From Lysobacterales bacterium UBA5700 (GTDB lineage: Bacteria > Pseudomonadota > Gammaproteobacteria > Xanthomonadales > Xanthomonadaceae): a DNA stretch of 10,930 nt. The stretch is taken from assembly GCA_002420085.1 (NCBI GenBank), contig DIHI01000087.1, forward strand, positions 70,584-81,513, read 5' to 3'. Position numbers and translations under genes: made by a program. Below, one piece after another: positions 6,980-10,930 of this stretch; within the stretch, counting starts at the first letter, position 1; each line of letters starts with the position of its first letter. The notes under the pieces were generated by a model. The model did not search any database. It worked only from the letters and a program-made list of their open reading frames with translations, and was not told the DNA's origin.

Positions 6980-7539
6980 CGTTCGGGTTCCAGAGGGGAA
7001 AATTCTTCGCTCATGTGTTCAATCTGAATGAACAGCAATTCGAATACCGCAACAATCTGCTCGCGCTGGCGAGCATCGATTGAAAGCAATGGGGCGCACA
7101 GTCCGTGGCGTGCCAACACATCCTGAAACGCAGCCAGCAACTGCGTCGACGGCTGCGGGTTCTTGTTCAAGGCAAGGACGCAGGGAATACTCCGCAAGGA
7201 CTGGCCATGGCAACGCAGGGTCGCATCGAGACTGTCCAGCGCATGCGCCGTCGCCGCATCGACCAATACGATGACGCCAAGCAAGCCTTCACGGACGACA
7301 TCAAACATGAAATCGAAATGAGCCTGCCCGGGCAATCCATACAGTAATAATCGCTCATCATCCGCCAGGTGCAGCTCGCCGTAGTCGAACGCGACCGTGG
7401 TGGTCAGCTTGTCATCGATGGAAGCATCGACACACTCGACATCGGTCGAAATCGGCTCGATATCACTGACCGCGCGGATGCAGGTCGTCTTGCCCGCGCC
7501 CGGCTCACCGATGATCAACAGTTTGTAGGTGCGATTCAT
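6976..7539 (-). CDS. Ras/MglA-like small GTPase with atypical G motifs
   Basis: The 187-residue product is a single P-loop GTPase domain. G1 is GEPGAGKT (11-18). The switch I region TTTVAFDYGEL (46-56) has the Thr expected to bind Mg. G3 is YGLPGQ (67-72), in which Leu-Pro-Gly-Gln replaces the usual DxxGQ, as in many bacterial MglA and Rab-like proteins. G4 is NKNP (125-128) instead of NKxD, so the Asp that reads guanine is missing. SIDAR near residue 150 may be G5. The protein is cytoplasmic and has no membrane segment. It is sandwiched by 4-bp overlaps with the winged-helix gene upstream and a Roadblock gene downstream. Bacterial pairs of this kind control polarity, motility or surface behaviour; the target here is not known. 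The missing G4 Asp makes guanine specificity doubtful. Confidence 0.88.
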   Translation of the reverse strand: MNRTYKLLIIGEPGAGKTTCIRAVSDIEPISTDVECVDASIDDKLTTTVAFDYGELHLADDERLLLYGLPGQAHFDFMFDVVREGLLGVIVLVDAATAHALDSLDATLRCHGQSLRSIPCVLALNKNPQPSTQLLAAFQDVLARHGLCAPLLSIDARQREQIVAVFELLFIQIEHMSEEFSPLEPER

Positions 7540-8201
7540 GCCGAAAAACCAAGCCGCTGACCCACTTTGGAGATCAGATTGCGCCAGCCGGCCATGGCCA
7601 TCGGTATCGACGGACTCGGCTGGCGATGGCCGGGCAGACGTTCGACCAGACCCTCGGCTCTAAGCTTGTTCAAGCAGGCGATGATTTCATCAGGCTCCAG
7701 TCGAGTGGTGATCGAAATCTCCTCGACTGACCGGTGCTGGCGCGTCAGTGCAGCAAGCACGCCCCACCATGGCCTTGGCCAGCCAGATAGCTCGGTTGGC
7801 CAGGCACGCAGCCGGAATCGATCGCCGGCAGCCGATGGTGTACTGTTTTGCACGGTCGAAACCTTGCTGGCCGTATCGACCAGCAAGGTGTCCTCGACAT
7901 CACTCAGCGCTGCAAGCACACCGGCCGGACGCAGTGGCCAATGAATGGCAGGCAGCGATTGCTCGCGCGGCTTCCGGGCACAAACAACCATCCGGCGCCC
8001 ATCCGCAGGAACACGGGCCTCTGGATGATCAAGATTGATCAGCCAGAGATCAGCCTCTCCATGTGCATCCAGGGCTATGCTCCACCGCATCTTCAATCTC
8101 GGCTCCAACAGACACAACAAGCGATTTAGAGAAGACAGGTCATCTTCGGAGAAAAACTGACATCCGACCCTTAGAGATTGCGGCAGACTCTTCATCATCA
8201 T
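7536..8201 (-). CDS. Putative pseudo-receiver plus winged-helix protein of the GTPase cluster
   Basis: I do not recognise a named family. The 221-residue product seems to have two parts. Residues about 10-105 alternate strands and helices in the manner of a response-regulator receiver: strand RVGCQFF, strand ADLWLINLDHPEA with an Asp where the phosphoacceptor would be, strand RRMVVCARKP, and HWPLRPAGVLAAL resembling the KPL end of receivers but with Trp in place of the Lys. Residues about 145-190 look like a winged helix (WWGVLAALTRQHRSVEEISI then EPDEIIACLNKLRAEGLVER). Starts are ambiguous: three consecutive ATGs (8201, 8198, 8195) follow a GGCGAG site, and the third has the best spacing, while a GTG at 8219 is less likely. 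The 3' end overlaps the GTPase gene by 4 bp. It could be an adaptor or transcription factor linked to the GTPase switch. Confidence 0.7.
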   Translation of the reverse strand: MMMKSLPQSLRVGCQFFSEDDLSSLNRLLCLLEPRLKMRWSIALDAHGEADLWLINLDHPEARVPADGRRMVVCARKPREQSLPAIHWPLRPAGVLAALSDVEDTLLVDTASKVSTVQNSTPSAAGDRFRLRAWPTELSGWPRPWWGVLAALTRQHRSVEEISITTRLEPDEIIACLNKLRAEGLVERLPGHRQPSPSIPMAMAGWRNLISKVGQRLGFSA

Positions 8202-8252
8202 TCTCGCCACGGCAAACACACTAGCAACAGGTGTGCTGCCGACAATATCGAA

Positions 8253-8657
8253 TCAGGCGGCGCCCTCGGCATGGACCATCGCGGCGCGGGACTTCACCAA
8301 GGCCATACCGATATTGACCGAGGCTCGGCAGACGAACACGCCCGCCTGGTCCGGACTACGCTTGGAACGGATGAACACGTGCAGAAGATTCGTACTAAAG
8401 ACAATGATTTCATTGAAATAATGATGCTCACGCCCAGTGATGCCACGTGCCTTGTCGAACAGCTTCTCGATCTCCAGGATATTCTTGCCTTGGAACAAGT
8501 CACCGGTGGCTGCCGCGACCAGGTCGAGCACCTCCGATGGGTGTGAATCAACCGTCTTCACACCGAGCAACAACCCGCTGACCATATCGACATAACCAGC
8601 AGCCACACACTCCGGAATTTCGGCCATTCCGGCAGCCAATGCTTTATCAAGTGACAC
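8253..8657 (-). CDS. Roadblock/LC7-like protein (first of the cluster)
   Basis: The 134-residue product has the Roadblock layout: helix SLDKALAAGMAEIPECV, strand AAGYVDMVSGLLLGVKT, long helix (EVLDLVAAATGDLFQG), strand EHHYFNEIIVFST, strand NLLHVFIRSKRS and a final strand/helix GVFVCRASVNIGMALVKSR. It is clearly different in sequence from the Roadblock protein at 6584-6979, so the two are not recent duplicates. A GTG at 8657 is the start because AGGGAGAG lies 5 bases before it; the open frame extends to 8807, but that part is the shadow of the upstream gene. It follows the ABC-phosphatase gene by only 16 bp. Its likely role is dimerisation and interaction with the small GTPase; the assignment rests on fold pattern and context. 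Confidence 0.75.
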   Translation of the reverse strand: MSLDKALAAGMAEIPECVAAGYVDMVSGLLLGVKTVDSHPSEVLDLVAAATGDLFQGKNILEIEKLFDKARGITGREHHYFNEIIVFSTNLLHVFIRSKRSPDQAGVFVCRASVNIGMALVKSRAAMVHAEGAA

Positions 8658-8673
8658 GTCATCTCTCCCTATG

Positions 8674-9885
8674 TTATTGAGATACCACGGGCATTCGCCA
8701 CCCCTGAGTGCGGGTGGCAAAATCATGTAGAAATTTGATTTGCGCGCTTGACTGAATCGCATTAGGTTGCATCGCGCGAATCCTGGTGATGGCTGAATCA
8801 GAGGCATCGCCGTGCCAGATCAGGATGGCAGCCAGCACCGTGCCGGTTCGACCGAGCCCGCCTCGACAATGGACGACGACCGCACGATTCTCTCGCAACG
8901 GCCGCTCGGATAATCGACACACATGTACGGCCTGATCGAAGGTCGGCGGCGACATGTCCGGCATCGGTACACGGTGATGATGGATTCCGATCGTTTGAAA
9001 CTCCGTAATCGGATAGTCACACGACTCTTCCAGACAGATCAGATGTTCGGTATTGGCCTGCTTCAGCCGATCGGCCTGGCGATCGACCGCAGCAATGAGT
9101 CCGGGCCTGCTCATGCCACCCAGCAATCCGCCTGGGAGCCACCAGATGCCATCGCGTATGGTCGTTCGATCGACCATCGCCGGAATTGCACAATTACCTG
9201 TTTCTACATACAGCTTGCCAGCCGCCGTCATCGGCTGATCAAAAAACTGCCGCGACGGCGCGAACTCTTGGATAGCACCCCCGGAAAGCAAAACGGTATG
9301 GCCGTTCAGTGCGATACAGTCACCGCGATCATGGGTGGCAAGCACCACCATACGGGTCTCGGCGAGCTCGATCAATCGGTTCCGAACCAGGGTGCGATGT
9401 TCATCGCTCAACTCTGCGGTCGGCTCATCGACCAGATAGAGACGGGCACTTCCGGAAAGGGCAGCCAGTACCGCGAGTGTTCGCCGCACACTCTTGGAAA
9501 ACCGTCCGGCATGCAAATTTGCGGTGTCACACTCCATTTCGATCGAACAGGACCGTAACCAGCCATCGATCTGCTCGGAGGTCACTCGATATCGATCCAT
9601 CAACCGACCATGGATCCGTTCTTCCGGATTCAATGTCAGGTGTTGCGGGACATGGATTACGTGACCGCCGTGAAGCTCCTTGATCGACTCTCCGTCGAGT
9701 CTGAAATTACCTGAATACTGGATATCACAGGCACCCGTATTGGCCAGTGCAGCGAGCAGGCTTGATTTGCCAGCGCCACCAGGCCCGACCAATGCCAGAA
9801 CCCCCGGACTCGGCACGGACAAGGATATCCGCCTGACCACTTCCCGACCCTGGCGCAGCACGCTGACAGCTTCCAACTCGAACAC
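8674..9885 (-). CDS. ABC-type ATPase fused to a dual-specificity/tyrosine phosphatase domain
   Basis: The 403-residue protein joins two enzymes. Residues 1-215 are an ABC nucleotide-binding domain: Walker A GPGGAGKSS (34-42), Q-loop Gln81 (VPQHLTLNPEER), Walker B LYLVDEPT (149-156) with Glu154, and H-loop His185 (LATHD). The ABC signature is degenerate: FSKSVRR at 129-135 stands where LSGGQxR is expected. Residues about 245-395 are a Cys-based phosphatase resembling CDKN3-like/dual-specificity enzymes: WWLPGGLLGGMSRPG near the start, probable general acid Asp310 (VPMPDMSPPT), and the P-loop HCRGGLGRTG with Cys340 and Arg346. No membrane segments or permease gene are present, so classical transport is unlikely. 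A GTG at 9885 is the first start after an in-frame stop and has a GGAG site about 10 bases upstream. It heads the five-gene cluster. Possible roles are ATP-gated dephosphorylation of a protein or another phosphorylated substrate. Confidence 0.9.
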   Translation of the reverse strand: MFELEAVSVLRQGREVVRRISLSVPSPGVLALVGPGGAGKSSLLAALANTGACDIQYSGNFRLDGESIKELHGGHVIHVPQHLTLNPEERIHGRLMDRYRVTSEQIDGWLRSCSIEMECDTANLHAGRFSKSVRRTLAVLAALSGSARLYLVDEPTAELSDEHRTLVRNRLIELAETRMVVLATHDRGDCIALNGHTVLLSGGAIQEFAPSRQFFDQPMTAAGKLYVETGNCAIPAMVDRTTIRDGIWWLPGGLLGGMSRPGLIAAVDRQADRLKQANTEHLICLEESCDYPITEFQTIGIHHHRVPMPDMSPPTFDQAVHVCRLSERPLRENRAVVVHCRGGLGRTGTVLAAILIWHGDASDSAITRIRAMQPNAIQSSAQIKFLHDFATRTQGWRMPVVSQ

Positions 9886-9900
9886 GCAGGCTGATCTCCG

Positions 9901-9926
9901 AGATGACTCAGATAAGATGACTCAGA
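9901..9926 (-). repeat. Tandem 12-bp repeat with palindromic TGAGTCA cores upstream of the ABC-phosphatase gene
   Basis: AGATGACTCAGA occurs exactly at 9901-9912 and again at 9915-9926, a 14-bp period. Each copy contains the 7-bp palindrome TGACTCA/TGAGTCA (9904-9910 and 9918-9924). The array ends 15 bp before the GTG at 9885. Paired palindromes at this spacing are typical of dimer-binding transcription factors and could be the operator of the cluster. Confidence 0.6.
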
Positions 9927-10127
9927 CACGATCATGGCACTACTTCGCCCAACACCTCGATGCAGCCACCGGATGTGGCGATCAATTGCCGCCCCGAATG
10001 ACGAGCGGCCACGCTGGCACACCAGCGCTCACTGCCGGATCGACACGGATTCGGTGAAACTCGGCAGAACGAACGCCGTGGTCAGCACTTTCTGTGAACT
10101 TCATCCATGTTTGTCCGGCTGAAGCAT

Positions 10128-10147
10128 GGTCGCCACCTGTGGCGACC
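10128..10147. repeat. Hairpin/inverted repeat GGTCGCCA-CCTG-TGGCGACC
   Basis: There is a perfect 8-bp inverted repeat with a 4-base loop, and two further outer pairs are possible after one mismatch. It has no T tract on either side. It lies about 160 bp upstream of the LuxR-type gene and about 240 bp upstream of the ABC-phosphatase gene. It could be an operator or RNA structure. Confidence 0.4.
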
Positions 10148-10309
10148 TTGGCAATCAGGGATTCCCCTACGCTCACCGTGAAAACCCTTAGTTTTTCCTC
10201 GGTGTTTCCCTGATACCCATCGGCGGATCAGACAGGCACACTGCTGCCTGGCACCTCCAGAGCAGCAATCCACGGACATAGTCTGCGTCCAGTCTGATTC
10301 TGTTGCGCC

Positions 10310-10930
10310 ATGTCACGCATCGATTCGGGACATGCCTTGACCGAGAACCGTCACATAACAGATCGAGCGATCCTGGTGACCTCCAACCCGGTGATGCGCC
10401 TTGGATTGCAGACACTGATGCAGCGTTCAGCCTGCCTGTTCGTGATGGCCAGCCCCGAATCGATGGTGGAGGCACTGGATGCGATCGACCGCTACACCCC
10501 CGAGGTCGTGCTGTTGGACTGCGAATTCGCCGATCAAGTCATCGAGTCGCTCCAGCAGAAGCAGATCGCGGTTCGCATCCTCCTTCTTTCTCAGAATCCG
10601 TTCCTCATCCAGGGCGCGAGCGAAATTACACGCCAGCACGCCTGCGGCCTGTGTCATACCGGAGCCCCTCTCCGGCAGATCGAACTACAGATCGCCACCA
10701 TCGCCCTGTGTCAGTTGCCGCGCCCTGGGTGGGGTCCGTGCAATCTTTGCTCGCTCCAGCCATCCCTGCGTACACCTCGCCTACCCTTGTCCAGTCGCGA
10801 GCATCAGATTTTCGAGTGTATCGGCAAGGGCGAACGACCAGCGACCATGGCCAGATCGCTTGGCATCAGCGTAAAAACGGTCGAGTCCCATCGCGAAAAC
10901 ATCAAGCGAAAGCTTGGACTGCGCACGGCT
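10310..10930 (+). CDS. LuxR/NarL-type regulator with degenerate receiver, 3' end outside the window
   Basis: The frame is open for 207 codons from ATG 10310 to the window edge. Residues about 20-130 have a receiver fold: strand AILVTSNPVMRLGLQTLM, then PEVVLLDCEF with Asp70 at the phosphoacceptor position, then VRILLLSQN. The acidic pair that binds Mg is replaced (VTSNP) and the conserved Lys of GYLLKD is Thr117 in GLCHTGAP, so normal phosphorylation is doubtful. The C-terminal helix-turn-helix is clear: LSSREHQIFECIGKGERP then ARSLGISVKTVESHRENIKR, of the LuxR/GerE type. Unusually, the linker carries two CxxC pairs, Cys112/Cys115 and Cys144/Cys147. The gene is divergent from the ABC-phosphatase cluster and probably regulates it or itself. 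An in-frame stop at 10295 limits the start; no good Shine-Dalgarno precedes 10310, and a TTG at 10337 is an alternative. Confidence 0.85.
   Translation, partial: MSRIDSGHALTENRHITDRAILVTSNPVMRLGLQTLMQRSACLFVMASPESMVEALDAIDRYTPEVVLLDCEFADQVIESLQQKQIAVRILLLSQNPFLIQGASEITRQHACGLCHTGAPLRQIELQIATIALCQLPRPGWGPCNLCSLQPSLRTPRLPLSSREHQIFECIGKGERPATMARSLGISVKTVESHRENIKRKLGLRTA

Larger units (their letters stand above)
9886..10309. other. Shared regulatory region between the divergent cluster and the LuxR-type gene
   Basis: No gene was recognised in these 424 bp. The minus-strand side holds a repeated TGAGTCA palindrome close to the ABC-phosphatase start. The plus-strand side holds an 8-bp hairpin (10128-10147) and a run of spaced pyrimidine tracts (10162-10211). 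It also has two mutually exclusive short hairpins: CAGGCA 10233-10238 with TGCCTG 10245-10250, or CTGCT 10241-10245 with AGCAG 10261-10265. No strong sigma-70 promoter is visible for either gene, which would fit dependence on an activator. Short frames on both strands look like noise. Confidence 0.5.

Noticed and set aside
8658..8807. N-terminal extension of the first Roadblock protein to 8807
   Set aside because: The extra part overlaps the ABC-phosphatase C-terminus in another frame. AGGGAGAG just before the GTG at 8657 gives a better start.
8923..9558. Plus-strand open frame of 211 codons inside the ABC-phosphatase gene
   Set aside because: The opposite strand has intact Walker and phosphatase motifs. 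This frame shows no family pattern.
1..10930. CRISPR arrays, tRNA or rRNA genes, insertion sequences
   Set aside because: No regularly spaced direct repeats, no cloverleaf or rRNA-like stretch, and no transposase-like translation were seen on either strand by reading.

Overview
The window is high-GC DNA, most likely from a gammaproteobacterium of the Xanthomonadales (Lysobacterales) type. This rests on the heterodimeric E1-alpha/E1-beta plus E2 style of its pyruvate/2-oxo-acid dehydrogenase genes and on general codon usage. It is an inference from recognised protein style, not a database result. Strand layout is simple: plus-strand genes from 415 to 5291, minus-strand genes from 9885 down to 5377, then a plus-strand gene running off the right edge from 10310.

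Left part (1-1404): no recognisable gene before 415. A HipB-like antitoxin repressor (415-1092) with a plausible promoter and self-overlapping operator follows. It overlaps by 4 bp a decayed hipA, which keeps only the N-terminal domain and a short out-of-frame piece that looks like a C-terminus. This is a toxin-antitoxin remnant that lost its kinase core.

Metabolic block (1705-5291): pdhA-pdhB-pdhC style genes encode the E1-alpha, E1-beta and lipoyl-bearing E2 of a 2-oxo-acid (probably pyruvate) dehydrogenase complex. No E3 (lipoamide dehydrogenase) gene is in view. A perfect 16-bp hairpin at 5302-5336 separates this block from the convergent iron genes.

Iron block (5377-6282, minus strand): bacterioferritin with all ferroxidase ligands and, upstream, the bacterioferritin-associated ferredoxin Bfd with its four cysteines. 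A consensus-like sigma-70 promoter overlapped by a good Fur-box match lies directly before bfd. Together these proteins store iron and release it.

Signalling block (6584-10930): the most interesting part. Five minus-strand genes lie close together (two 4-bp overlaps, gaps of 16 and 51 bp). In order of transcription they are: an ABC-type ATPase fused to a dual-specificity/tyrosine phosphatase; a Roadblock/LC7-like protein; a pseudo-receiver-like plus winged-helix protein; a Ras/MglA-like small GTPase with non-canonical G motifs; and a second Roadblock/LC7 protein. Divergent from them is a LuxR/NarL-type regulator with a degenerate receiver and two CxxC pairs, cut by the window edge. I know of no described system with this composition. 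A GTPase switch with two Roadblock partners, an ATPase-phosphatase fusion and two DNA-binding-type outputs would make a compact signalling module. The shared upstream region carries a repeated palindrome (TGAGTCA twice, 14 bp apart) and hairpins. This block is visibly richer in A/T than the pdh block, which may point to separate acquisition.
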